Below are positions 12,000-22,852 of a stretch of DNA of 64,000 bases, in pieces; within the stretch, counting starts at the first letter, position 1; each line of letters begins with the position of its first letter. The notes beneath the pieces were generated by a model. It was not told where the DNA came from and did no database searches. It saw only the letters and a list, made by a program, of their open reading frames with translations. The stretch is taken from NCBI RefSeq assembly GCF_037392515.1, contig NC_090290.1:37013753-37077752 (forward strand), given 5' to 3'. Made by a program: the position numbers and the translations under genes. The stretch comes from Haliotis asinina. Its lineage: Eukaryota > Mollusca > Gastropoda > Lepetellida > Haliotidae.

Positions 12000-12475
12000 A
12001 TGATAACAGTTGACTTTGGATGCAAAAGGTTCCATATTTATCTGTATGGAGATAGGTTTGTAGTTAAATCGGATCACAAACCCCCAGAGATGATCCACCC
12101 GAAACATCTCAGCAGTACCACAGAGGCTGCAGCTTATGCTTTTGAGAATTCAGCCATAAAACCTGTCTATCAAATACTGCCCATGTTCCTGGACGATGCA
12201 CTGCCTCGTTGATGTGCAGCTTTGATGCGCAATTCACCCAAAACAGTGTTTAATCCTTACAAATGGAAACTGATCGAGACACAGAACTCCAGGTCCTGAA
12301 ACAATACATCATTGATGTCAAAAGGAGGTAGCAACCGAACACCAAGCCCAGCTCAAATAACACAGACATTTCCAGACATATCAAGCAGCAAGAGCAGCTC
12401 TTCAATGAAACAAACCAGAAGTTGCCGAGTAATTTGTCATCCACAAGTGAATGACTGAACTCTAAATTGCATTGT
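12000..12475 (+). pseudogene. Ty3/gypsy RNase H relic, 3' part
   Basis: Resumes the RNase H interrupted near 10445. FGCKRFHIYLYG and FVVKSDHKP are hallmark gypsy RNase H blocks, and LDDALPR matches the 'ADALSR' end of the domain. It then decays before any integrase motif is visible. Confidence 0.75.
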
Positions 12476-12476
12476 A

Positions 12477-12747
12477 CCCGTGAAGGTCCCGGGGTAGAAT
12501 AGGCCTTCAGCAACCCATGCTTGCCATAAAAAGCGACTCAGCTTGTCGTAAGAGGCGACTAACGGGATCGGGTGGTCAGACTTGCTGACTTGGTTGACAC
12601 ATGTCATCGGTTCCCAACTGCGCAGATGCTCATGTTGTTGATCACTGGATTGTCTGGTCCAGACTCGATTGTTTACTGACCGCCGCCATATAGCTAGAAT
12701 ATTGCTGAGCGCGGCTTAAAACTATACTCACTCACTCACTCACTAAA
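12477..12747 (+). mobile_element. SINE family 2, near full length
   Basis: Head CCCGTGAAGGTCCCGGGGTA, the GTCGTAAGAGGCGAC hairpin motif at about 12546, the body ATTGTCTGGTCCAGACTCGA and the tail GCTAGAATATTGCTGAGCG, then ACTC repeats. One of about a dozen copies in the window. Confidence 0.85.
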
Positions 12748-13009
12748 TTGCATTGTCTTAAGTTGTGTCACTATCAAAGATACGTAATAACTGACTGACT
12801 ATTGATAACGAAAGCATTGAGTCATTGCATTTTTGTTTTACATGTTAGATAAGTTCAGGTTGTGTCAGTTTCTCTTTCGTTCGACAGATATCTTTAAGTT
12901 GAAATTACTATGAGTTACTCTGAATGATTTTAGTGTTTTAAACTTGGTATAGAGTTAAACTGATGAAACGAGAACGAATTGAGGAAAGTTCCAGCGTTTT
13001 AATTAAATG

Positions 13010-13180
13010 AGAGGGAGTGTAACATTATGCCATGATGTGAATAGCTATGTATAGTTACAACCTGTTACTGCGTACTGTGGCTGCACCCCCTGTGTGGTCG
13101 TATTAAAGTGTTGACTGACATCGTGAAGTTCAAGTTGTCGTCTACCTCGCAACTCAGCATTCATAAAACGTGCCATTACT
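13010..13180 (+). mobile_element. possible 3' LTR remnant of the gypsy element
   Basis: A purine-rich GAGAGGGAG at about 13009 is followed by TGTAACATTATGCC, a usual arrangement of polypurine tract and LTR start. AGCTATGTATAGTTACAA here resembles AGCTATTTATAGTTACAA near 8920, just upstream of the gag relic. Only suggestive; no complete LTR pair was aligned. Confidence 0.3.
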
Positions 13181-14030
13181 GATTACAATCAGTTTGAGTC
13201 AGACGAGGAACCGACAGGTCTCCCGGAATAGATTTTGAGATGTCCCCCGTCATGGCTGGCTGTTCCGTTTCTGCGGTTTTACCCCGCAGCGACAGATAAC
13301 AACTTTTCACTTTTTCAGTGACGATAGTTTCTTAAGGACAAGAGTTTTTTTTATAGATGATAACTGTTTTATAGTGAAGATCGAGGTCTCCATAAAAAAC
13401 GCTTGTGTTTATGTGTATCACTTCTAAATACCTCTCAAATACTAGATGGTTTCTTAAACAACTTTTTTTGGTAGAGTCCGGAAAACAAATATAAGAAATT
13501 GGGAATTAAAAAATGATAAACATGTACAGAACATGTACATGTACTACGTATATTTATGTGGCAATTTTGTAAAATTATAAAACTTGCAATTCGTGGGTCT
13601 GTTTCTGACTCAAACGGACTGTAGGTTGATGTCAAAAAACAATACTGACTGGGTTCACCTTGCTGTAAAGATCATTGTTATGCAAGTGTCAAGGTCATAA
13701 AAGGATGATCGTCCATAGATGTATGGGATTTGTCTGTGTTTGAACTGATAGTTCAATCGTTGGAGGATCTAGACTACTGAAATGTTTCTTTTTTAATTGA
13801 CATTGGGTTTTGTGGTAGTTGTTGGCAAATGTTCTTATAAAATGATGAGTTTGGTGATGGACGGAGTGGTGAAACACGGTTAATTTGCGAATTTACGAAT
13901 TATTAGTGTGGAGTATTATCACTTTTATTTTGTGGCATTTGCTCGGAATCAGCGTTTCCGAACCTGATTGAGGATCTCAGCCAGTTTAAAGAGCCAAGCG
14001 TAAATCCAATCAATACCGACCATGCTTGAT
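13181..14030. other. intergenic, nothing recognised
   Basis: AT-rich with no recognisable gene. A short palindrome-like ACATGTACATGTAC lies near 13530. Confidence 0.4.
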
Positions 14031-14215
14031 TGGTTTCTTGTTTAACGCCGCTTCAGCAAATTCGGCTATTTGGCGGCTGTTAGTAAATAATCGTGTCTAG
14101 ACCAGACAATCCAGTGTTCGACAGCATGAACAATCTACGCAACTGATATGATTGCACGTGTCAACCAAGTCAGCGAACCTGACCAACCGATCCCCCATTC
14201 CGATAAATGAGTCTC
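14031..14215 (-). mobile_element. degenerate SINE family 2
   Basis: The tail complement (TTTAACGCCGCTTCAGCAAAT), CCAGACAATCCAGTG, GTCAACCAAGTCAGCGA and GACCAACCGATCCC mark a decayed minus-strand copy lacking its 5' head. Confidence 0.75.
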
Positions 14216-14483
14216 ATTAACCATGTCAAACAATGGCTTTCTTTTCAACAGATCTGAATTTACTCGTGTTAAAGTGGAAATGCTAAATTCCAGTTCCTTA
14301 ACAAGAAAATGGTATTTAAACGGGAATTTTAATTTTACAGTTTAAACAAATAGAATTTTTAAATTTTATGTCGAGGTTTAGGCAGCATGTTGTTAACGAA
14401 TACGTCACAGACTGGCCTAGTTTGAAAAGGTCGTGCAGAGATTCGCAATTCATCTGGTTTACTGGTTACAAGTGTCATGTGTT

Positions 14484-14494
14484 CTTTGCGCTTA
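14484..14494. repeat. left target-site duplication of the chimeric LINE
   Basis: CTTTGCGCTTA immediately before the LINE 5' end. The identical 11-mer follows the final ACTC tail at 22404-22414. Confidence 0.85.
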
Positions 14495-15075
14495 GGCACC
14501 CGTGGCGAGCCACCTCCTCGTGGTGGGTGCTGGGTCACGCTAAGAGCTCGCCGACACCCCCGTAGTGGACCCGGGGGAATATTTGGTCCACCAACCCGTT
14601 TGCCGTGGGTTGCGGCCCTGTGTCGGTGGAGGAGGGGATCCTGGTGGTTGAGGGCAATGGGAGCAGGACCAATGTTCCTATTGCTCAACACACCACTTTG
14701 GCCCTTACTTCACCTAGACGGGTGGTAGAACTGGCCCAGTTCTATCAATCGGCTGGTCACGCCAAGCCCTGAGCTACAACTATTTCATGCTCAAAATTTA
14801 TGAAACTGGTAATTTGATTTTTCATGCTTGGCTCTTTGGAGATTGTAATTTGAAATTCATCATTTTATGTATGTTTTTGCCTAGAGTCGTATGCCCAGAA
14901 GGCGGTGGCTCATGGGCCAATCTGATGGAAATATTAATCTTTTGATTTTTCTACTGGAGTATATCATCCGGGTATCTTTGGTGCTGCAAGCTGGAGGCCC
15001 GCTTGCTTTAGCATTGTCCTTGTGATACTCCGTGGTGGGTGGGGAGCTCGGATGATGAACCATTTAAAACCAACT

Positions 15076-16190
15076 ATGGCTTACGAAACCCCCATTAAAA
15101 AAGCAAAACGTCCACTGGACCCTGATGAAGATGATAATGAACACAGACCGACCCAATCAATTTACTACTGGCCACGCTTTATAGTGATCGAGACTCATAA
15201 GACACCACTAAAGTTGAACCCGTTTGCAGTATCCAAGGCTATTCAAGGCATTGCGGGTGATGTCAAAAATGTTAGACGCTTGCGTTCAGGAGCTCTTCTC
15301 ATTGAATGTAGTAAACGACAGCAAGCTACAAACCTGATGACAACTGAAATGTTGGTAGGAATTCCTGTATCAGTCTCAGCTCACAGGACGCTCAACACTA
15401 GCAAAGGCATAATTCGAGATCGTGATCAGGTGTTTGCGGACATGACGAAATTAGATATTGGGACAGAGATGAAAGATCAAGGTGTCATGCATGTCAAAAG
15501 GTTTACAACCCGGAAAAATAAAGAAACTGTTCCAACAAACACATACTTGTTTTCTTTTTCCTCGCCAACTGCTCCAAAATCTGTGAAAGCTGGATACTGT
15601 AACATCGCTGTTGATACCTATGTTCCTAACCCATTAAGGTGTTTTAAGTGCCAAAAATTTGGACATGGAGTGAATAGTTGTACATTGTCTGTCACGTGTG
15701 CTCACTGTGGTGAGCAGACACATACAACAGAAGATTGTATCAACAACTTTAAGAAATGCGTTAACTGCGCCGGAAGTCACTCGTCTTTCACAAAAGACTG
15801 TCCAGTTTGGAAACGGAACATGGAAATCAACAAAATCAAATATACTCAAAACATTAGCTTTGCAGATGCAAAAAAACTTGTCCAAAGATCAGACGTAACA
15901 GAAACTTATGCTTCTGTTACCCGAACATCGCCTTCGCCAACCGTGAATGTAATCAAGTCTTCTGTTTGCTGTCAAACCAACTTAACATGGATTAATACTG
16001 ACACTCCTCAGACTTTGCTACCCGAATCATCCACTCAAACTGCTGACGTACTTCCGGAGCCCATGGGTGTTCAGGATGTACCTTGTACACAGGAGAAATT
16101 ATCTCAGACAAATGCAAAACGGACGTCTCAATCCAATGTGAAAGAAACTGAGAAAAACAAGCTTAAATCTAGATGTGAATCTTCACAAAA
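15076..16190 (+). pseudogene. LINE ORF1 (gag-like), copy 1, truncated
   Basis: Nucleic-acid-binding ORF1 protein of the LINE. The start is taken at ATG 15076 (MAYETPIKKAKRPLD), aligned with copy 2; an in-frame ATG also exists at 15022. An N-terminal domain of about 170 residues is followed by three zinc knuckles: CFKCQKFGHGVNSC, CAHCGEQTHTTEDC and CVNCAGSH...C. A Ser/Thr-rich C-terminal part follows. It is open to the breakpoint at 16190, where the 5' UTR of copy 2 begins. Translation would run into that UTR and stop at 16314, so its own C-terminus and ORF2 are missing. Confidence 0.85.
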
Positions 16191-16815
16191 GGGCACCCAT
16201 GAAGAGCCACCTCCTCGTGGTGGGTGCTGGGTAACGCTAAGTGCTCTTCTCCCGTGTGGACCCGGGACAGAATGTGTTCACAGCACCCCATTGCCTGTCG
16301 TAAGAGGCGACTAAATTGGGCAACCTGTTTGCCGTGGGTTGCGTCCCGTGTCAGTGGAGGACGGGATCCTGGTGGTTGAGGGCAGATGGGCTTTTAACTG
16401 CGTTTCATTTGCCCAACACACCACTTCGGCCCTTACTTCACCTAGACGGGTGGTTGAATGGACCCGATTCAACCAATCGGCTGGTCATGCCAAGCCCTGT
16501 GCATGAACTGTGTATGTGTCTTTGGCACAGATTTGATTTGAAATTGTTTTGAATTTCGGCTTTGGCACTACTGGTGATCTGTAAGTTTTGATTGTGAATT
16601 CTAATATGAACTTTGCCTAGAGTCTTATGCCAGAAGGCGATGGCTCATGGGCCAATCTGGTAGTTTAATTATTTATAATTCTTCTACTGGAGTATATCAT
16701 CCGGGTATCCTTGGTGCTGCAAGCTGGAGGCCCGCTTGCTTTAGCATTGTCCTTGTGATACTCCGTGGTGGGTGGGGAGCTCGGATGATGAACAATATGA
16801 CACCAACCATGGCTT
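16191..16815 (+). mobile_element. LINE 5' UTR, copy 2
   Basis: Starts GGGCACCCATGAAGAGCC and parallels copy 1's 5' UTR (from 14495): GAGCCACCTCCTCGTGGTG, TTTGCCGTGGGTTGCG, CACCTAGACGGGTGGT and ATCATCCGGGTATC are shared. Unlike copy 1 it holds the perfect hairpin GTCGTAAGAGGCGAC (about 16299-16313), also present in SINE family 2. It is expected to contain an internal promoter, as I-group LINEs do (inference). Confidence 0.8.
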
Positions 16816-18090
16816 ATGAAGTACCCCACAAAAAAAACAAAGCGTCCACTTGAAATTGATCCTGTTGATACTGACCACAGACCGTCTCTATCGATTGAGT
16901 ATTGGCCACGTTTCCTTGTTATTGAGACTCCGGACAAGACCCCATTAAAGCTGAACCCTTTTGCAGTATCTAAAGGCATTCAAAGTATTGCTGGGGATGT
17001 TAAGAACATTCGGCGCTTACGTTCGGGTGCGCTACTAGTTGAGTGCAGCAAGAAACAGCAAGCATCCAATCTGATGAGTATTGAATCTTTTGTGGGCATT
17101 CCGGTCACAGTCTCTGCTCACAAGACCTTGAACACTAGTAAAGGTATCATCAGAGATCGTGATCGATTGTTTGCTGACATGTCCGAACTTGATATAGCAT
17201 GTGAAATGAAAGATCAAGGTGTGCTATATGTGAAGCGCTTTTCAACCCGAAAAAACAATGAAACATTTCAAACTAATACCTATCTGTTTACTTTTTCATG
17301 TCCAAATGCTCCAAAATCAGTGAAGGCAGGCTATTGTAACATAGAAGTTGATACCTACATCCCCAACCCGCTCAGGTGTTTTAAATGCCAGAAATATGGA
17401 CATGGCGTGAATACTTGCACATTGTCTGTTGTGTGTGCTCACTGTGGTGAGCAGACACACACAACAGAAGATTGTGACAGTGATTTCAAAAAATGCACCA
17501 ACTGTTCAGGCAACCATTCATCTTCTTCGAAACAGTGTCCTATTTGGAAAGAGCAAATGGAGATAAACAGAATAAAGTTTACTCAAAATATCTCCTTTTC
17601 TGAGGCAAAAAAACTGGCTAAAAGGTCTGATCTTCCAGAAAGTTACGCTACAGTAGCAAAAACATCATCGGAGTCTACCTCAAAAATAACAAAATCATCC
17701 ACAGGATGCCAAACTACCTTGACTTGGATAAATTGCGATTCTCCACAGCTTTTATACCCTGCTATGTCATCTCAGACTGAGGAATCACTTCCTAGTACAT
17801 CAAAGTCGTCTTCTGATCACAAATCATCATCATCTCAGTCACACTCGAAATCTCAATCGACAGCTGATAATCAACAAACTGTGAAAGGTAAACCGAAGTC
17901 TAAGCCTGATGCTTCAAAACAACAAAGTGGCAGAGCTCCTAAAGGGTCACAAAATAAAATTCAGTTGTTTAATAGATATGGGTCTCTTGAAGACATGGAC
18001 GTTTCTGAAAACGCCCATTCTAGGGCACATAGCTTGTCGCCCTCCAAAAGAGTGCGGGGTAGATCCCCAATAAATCCCCCCAAAAGATAG
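16816..18090 (+). CDS. LINE ORF1 (gag-like), copy 2
   Basis: Open frame of 424 codons for the ORF1 nucleic-acid chaperone that packages LINE RNA. Three zinc knuckles lie around residues 190-250: CFKCQKYGHGVNTC, CAHCGEQTHTTEDC and CTNCSGNH...C. The last third is Ser/Lys-rich, ending SPINPPKR. The N-terminal domain (about residues 15-175) closely matches copy 1. The ATG equivalent to copy 1's start (MAYE...) lies a few bases upstream but out of frame, because an A-run near 16830 carries one extra base. The frame given starts at ATG 16816 instead. The stop TAG overlaps the start region of ORF2. Confidence 0.85.
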   Translation: MKYPTKKTKRPLEIDPVDTDHRPSLSIEYWPRFLVIETPDKTPLKLNPFAVSKGIQSIAGDVKNIRRLRSGALLVECSKKQQASNLMSIESFVGIPVTVSAHKTLNTSKGIIRDRDRLFADMSELDIACEMKDQGVLYVKRFSTRKNNETFQTNTYLFTFSCPNAPKSVKAGYCNIEVDTYIPNPLRCFKCQKYGHGVNTCTLSVVCAHCGEQTHTTEDCDSDFKKCTNCSGNHSSSSKQCPIWKEQMEINRIKFTQNISFSEAKKLAKRSDLPESYATVAKTSSESTSKITKSSTGCQTTLTWINCDSPQLLYPAMSSQTEESLPSTSKSSSDHKSSSSQSHSKSQSTADNQQTVKGKPKSKPDASKQQSGRAPKGSQNKIQLFNRYGSLEDMDVSENAHSRAHSLSPSKRVRGRSPINPPKR

Positions 18091-18096
18091 TTTATC

Positions 18097-21000
18097 CCAA
18101 TAATATTGTACAGTGGAACTGCAGAGGATTGAGGACAAATTTACATGAATTACAGCTATTAGTCCAGGATTTTACACCTTCAGCGATATGTCTCCAAGAG
18201 ACATACTTAAAACAAACAGATACATTTAACCTTCGTCATTTTAATGCATATCATTGTTTTTCACCTCCGGGTGATAGGGCCACTGGCGGATCATCCATTC
18301 TAGTCAAACAAAACGTTATTCAAAGCCCTGTTTCACTTAATACTAATATGCAGGCTGTTGCAGTGAGAATTACTTTACATGTAGCGTTTACGCTATGCTC
18401 TCTCTATATTTCACCATCTTCAGCTTTTGCCAAAACTGATCTGCAAGCTCTATATGATCAGCTCCCGAAGCCCTGTATTATAATGGGAGATTTAAATGGG
18501 CACAACCCACTCTGGGGTAGTGTAAATACAAACACTAAAGGTAAATTGTTGGAGGACTTTTGTTCTGACAATGATTTATGTATTTATAATGATGGTTCCA
18601 ACACATATTTACACCCTGGTACAGGGACTTATTCTGTTCTCGACTTGTCATTGACAAATTCCGAACTATTAAATGAATTCGAATGGTCAGTCCACGATGA
18701 CCTGTGTGGAAGTGACCATTTTCCTACTATATTAAAAGCTGTAACTCCATCCGATGTTCCTCCATCATCAAAAAAAATTTTAAAAAGGCTAACTGGGCTT
18801 TGTATGAAACACTGTGTGCTGAAAAACTTAAACCTGAACGTTTTATTGACGTTCCTGATGCTATTAAATGCTTTTCTGATGAACTGAATTCCATAGCTGA
18901 TGAGTGTATACCAAAGTCCTCTGTAGTTCCACACATAAGAAAACCATGGTTCAACGATGACTGCAAACAAGCTAGGAAGGCAAGGAAAAAAGCTGAACAT
19001 TATTTCCGTCGCCATCCTATGGTGCATAATTTAAATAAATTTAAAATTTTAAATGCTAAAGCACGGCGTACTTTTAAACAAAACAAACGCCAATCTTGGC
19101 AAAATTATGTGTCCAAAATAAATTCTCGGACACCCATGTCCAAGGTATGGAACATGGTCCAGAAAATAAAAGGTAAAGGTACTAAATCTACGGTCCATCA
19201 TCTTAAACATGGAGATCAATTACTTACTGATAAATCAGATATTGCTAATAAACTAGGTGAAACTCTTGCTAAACACTCTTCCTCTTCTAATTATGTACCA
19301 GAATTCCAGCAATATCAAAAACAAGAAGAAAAGAAAACTATTAATTTCAATTCTGATAATGGGGAAGATTATAATGAAACGTTTTCTATTCATGAACTCC
19401 ATACTGCTCTTGATCAAGCTCATGACACTGCTATAGGAGCTGATAACATACATTATCAACTCCTGAAGCACTTACCAGAATCCTGCCTAGAAACTCTTCT
19501 CAATATTTTTGATGATATTTGGACATCGGGTAACTTTCCTCCGTCATGGCGTGATGCCATAGTAGTACCAATACCTAAACCTGGACGTGATCATACGGAT
19601 CCGTCCAATTATCGACCTATTTCACTAACTAGCTGTGTTTGCAAGACCATGGAACGCATGATAAATAATCGACTTGTTTGGTACTTGGAAACAAATAATC
19701 TTATCACAGATATACAGTGTGGTTTCCGTAAAAACAGAAGTACTGTCGATCACTTAGTGCGTTTAGAATCATTTGTTAAAAACGCACTAATTAATAAACA
19801 ACATGCTGTGTCTATCTTTTTTGATCTTGAAAAAGCATATGACACAACCTGGAAACATGGTATTTTGAGGGATTTACATGACTTTGGTTTGCGAGGTCGT
19901 TTGCCTCAATTTATTGCCAACTTTTTAAATGACAGACAATTCCAGGTCCGTGTGGGTTCTACCCTGTCTGATCATTACAATCAGGATCAGGGTGTTCCAC
20001 AAGGTAGTATTTTGTCTGTCACTCTTTTTAGCATCAAGATCAACAGTTTATCAAAAGTTTTAAACGATTCAATTGATGGATCGCTTTTCGTGGATGATTT
20101 TAATATTTCTTGCCGAGGTAAAAATATGCATACTATTGAACGGCAACTGCAGTTGTGTTTAAACAAAATAAATAAATGGTGTCTTGAAAACGGCTTCAAA
20201 TTTTCGAAGTCCAAAACTAATTGTATACATTTTTGCAGAACATATAAGCCACATAAGGACCCTGAACTCTCTCTAGATGGCACTCCCATCAAAGTTGTAA
20301 AGGAGGCCAAGTTCTTGGGATTAATTTTTGACTCACATTTAACGTTTCTACCACATATCAAATCCCTCAAAACTAAATGCCTGAAGGCACTTGACTTGTT
20401 GAAAGTCGTTTCAAATTCTAAATGGGGAGGGGACCAAGCTACCCTCCTGCAACTTTATCGATCACTGATCCGGTCAAAACTTGATTATGGCTCCATTGTC
20501 TATGGTGGAGCCTGTAAAAGCAACCTGAAACTTTTAGATTCTGTTCACCATCAAGGTCTAAGAGTTTGTCTTGGCTCCTTTCGAACTTCACCTGTTGACA
20601 GCCTGTACGTTGAGGCTGATGAGCCATCTCTTGAGCAGCGACGTATCAAATTAGCTTTACAGTATGTAACAAAATTATATTCCAGTGAGTCAAACCCTGC
20701 ATATAACTGTGTCTTCAGTCCTCTGTGTGAGGACTTATACAATATGAAATCTTCGCTTGTACCGCCTCTTGGTTTAAGAATTAAACCATTTCTTGCTGCT
20801 GCCGGCATTGAGCTGGAAAATATAGCTCCTTCCCGTCTTCTCTCTTCTCCTCCTTGGCAGTTGGTTAGGCCCCAAGTGGACCTAACACTGACCACATTTA
20901 AAAAATCAGAAACTAATGACTTACAGTATAAACAAGAATATCATCAATTGAAACATAAATATAGCAGTTATAAATCCTTATTTACAGATGGGTCCAAGGA

Positions 21001-21775
21001 CGGTGGTGCAGTAGCTTGTGCCACTGTCATTGGATCCAGAACAATATCTTCTAGATTACCAGACAACAGTTCTATTTTTACCGCTGAAGCTAACGCCATA
21101 TTAACAGCTCTTAAATATATTCAAAGACACCCTAAACGTAAACAATATATAATCTATTCCGATTCTCTTTCTTGCCTTCAGGCTATTAAAAATAATTCTT
21201 GTAAACATCCACTTTTAATTGAAATTATTGAATTGTATAATACTCTTGCTACTGGCCAATACGACATCGTCTTCTGTTGGTTACCCAGCCACGTGGGCAT
21301 TTCTGGTAACGCAATGGCCGATCTTGCTGCCAAGGTGGCACTCAACAAATCTGTGACACCACTTCTTATTCCATACACTGATTATAAAGCTAACATTAGA
21401 TCTTATATCCGTGATCTGATGCAGAAGAAGTGGGACACCCAATTGGGTATAAATAAATTACTTGAGATAAAACCTTACATTGGTTATACCCACTTGGGTT
21501 GTCAGTCCAGATTTGAAGAGGTTATTTTAAGACGATGTCGTATTGGCCACACTAGATATACCCATTCATACCTGTTGAAAGGTGAGGATCCTCCGTTTTG
21601 CATCCCTTGTGATGAGAGAACCACGGTCAAGCATATCCTGCTTGACTGTGTTGAATTCTCCATCATAAGGGACAAATATTTCAATGTAAAAACAATTAAG
21701 GACCTTTTTAACACCGTAAGTTCTCATTTAATTCTTGGCTTTTTAAAAGAAATTGATTTCATCACTGAATTTTGA
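18097..21775 (+). pseudogene. LINE ORF2: endonuclease, reverse transcriptase, RNase H (one frameshift)
   Basis: Replication polyprotein of the LINE. Frame 1 (about 18097-18790) is an APE-type endonuclease: QWNCRGLR, LQET, MGDLNGHNPLWG and SDHFP. It has no ATG near its start and overlaps the end of ORF1, so reinitiation or non-AUG start is likely. A one-base slip in the A-runs near 18770-18790 moves the reading to a second frame that stays open to 21775 (991 codons from 18800). That frame has reverse transcriptase blocks FFDLEKAYDTTW, GVPQGSILS and FVDDF (usual YADD-type site). It then has RNase H with all four acidic residues (FTDGS, FTAEAN, YSDSLS, GNAMADLA) and a C-terminal Cys/His motif (CIPCDERTTVKHILLDC). 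The single frameshift makes this copy inactive, but it is young. Confidence 0.88.
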
Positions 21776-22403
21776 TTATTATATTCTGTACATAGCTGCA
21801 TTTTAATTCATGGTAGTTTAGATTAGTAACTTGAATTGTTAGTGGCTGTACCCTCAAAGGGGGTTGAAGTACCGTAAAAGTATTGTCCTCCTGAGAGGGT
21901 ACGTAAGTCCATACACATTTCCTGTACGTTTAAACTTCCAGTGTTTTTAATCGTAGCATATGTGTATTTTTAATATTTGGCTAGATGGGACTAAATTGCT
22001 AACAGCTGAGGGCATGATGTAAATCCAACTAGGGTCCATGCAGGTAGCAAAGGTACTGTAAGTCCCCATGGCCCCTAGTATGGTGATCTACCTTCAGTTG
22101 TTAGCAATCTATAGCCGGATTTTATGTTGTATTGTCAGAATAGTGATATTAGTTTTATCTTTCCACGCTAGTTTTAATTCAAATTGTGATATTCTAGTTC
22201 TTTTACTGTCCTTCGCCGACAGATTTTATAATATACATATAATCCTTTTCTTTGTTAAATGTTCTCGTCACAATATGGCTGAAATATTGCTGATGTGACG
22301 TTAAATATTAACTCACTCACTCACTCACTCATTGTTGAATGTTCTCGTCACGATATGGCTGAGATATTGCCGATGTGACGTTAAGTATTAACTCACTCAC
22401 TCA
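21776..22403 (+). mobile_element. LINE 3' UTR with duplicated tail
   Basis: Parallels the fragments at 930-1450 and 35396-35668. It ends GATGTGACGTTAAATATTAA plus ACTC repeats at 22330, then the last 70 bp are repeated with several substitutions (22331-22403) before the target-site duplication. Confidence 0.85.
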
Positions 22404-22414
22404 CTTTGCGCTTA
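22404..22414. repeat. right target-site duplication of the chimeric LINE
   Basis: CTTTGCGCTTA, identical to 14484-14494. Confidence 0.85.
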
Positions 22415-22835
22415 TTAAGTGTATTTTTGTCACGTGCAATATGACTGATATAATATCAAGTCCGCCAAGCCTTTCTAGTGGCCGAGTCTCGTTTTGAAAT
22501 TTCCAGATTTCCATTTGTTAGAGCACGCTGCACGAGAGCACGCAGCGCGACAGGTTTACAAGATTCAAACGGAGCGTAGTGTTACAATATGGGGTTAGAC
22601 ATATGAATTAAAACTGATTAACATTTATATATCCGGTTAAAAGCATTCGTCCCAAAATAATTCTGGACTGGTTATTGTACTAAGGTACGCAATAGGACGG
22701 AACCCAGTCATCAGACCGTTGCGTAATCAATGGTTTGACTAGTTTGCCCACTAAGCTACCTCTCCGCCCCGCGTCATGTGACAAAAGCTTTTCGCAAGTA
22801 TGTACACAGTACACCTTCAAGTCGCCATTATTCTC
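22415..22835. other. intergenic with a degenerate tRNA-like SINE fragment
   Basis: Near 22695-22785 a faint minus-strand tRNA-like head is visible (GGAACCCAGTCATC, CCACTAAGCTACC, TCCGCCCC). Otherwise nothing recognised. Confidence 0.35.
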
Positions 22836-22852
22836 ATCATTACATCAAACTG
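22836..22852. repeat. left target-site duplication of the foldback SINE
   Basis: ATCATTACATCAAACTG, repeated exactly at 23274-23290. Confidence 0.85.

Larger units (their letters stand above)
14495..22403 (+). mobile_element. chimeric I-group LINE insertion
   Basis: One insertion bounded by an 11-bp direct repeat. Order: 5' UTR copy 1 (14495-15075), ORF1 copy 1 cut off at about 16190, a second 5' UTR beginning abruptly at 16191 (the same GGCACCC start), ORF1 copy 2, ORF2 (endonuclease, reverse transcriptase, RNase H), 3' UTR with ACTC tail (21776-22330), then a second diverged copy of the last roughly 70 bp (22331-22403). The two 5' UTR/ORF1 copies are related but clearly different in sequence, so they come from two element subfamilies. 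The domain order EN-RT-RNase H plus a CCHC-bearing ORF1 places it in the I-group (I/Nimb/Ingi-like). Confidence 0.85.
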
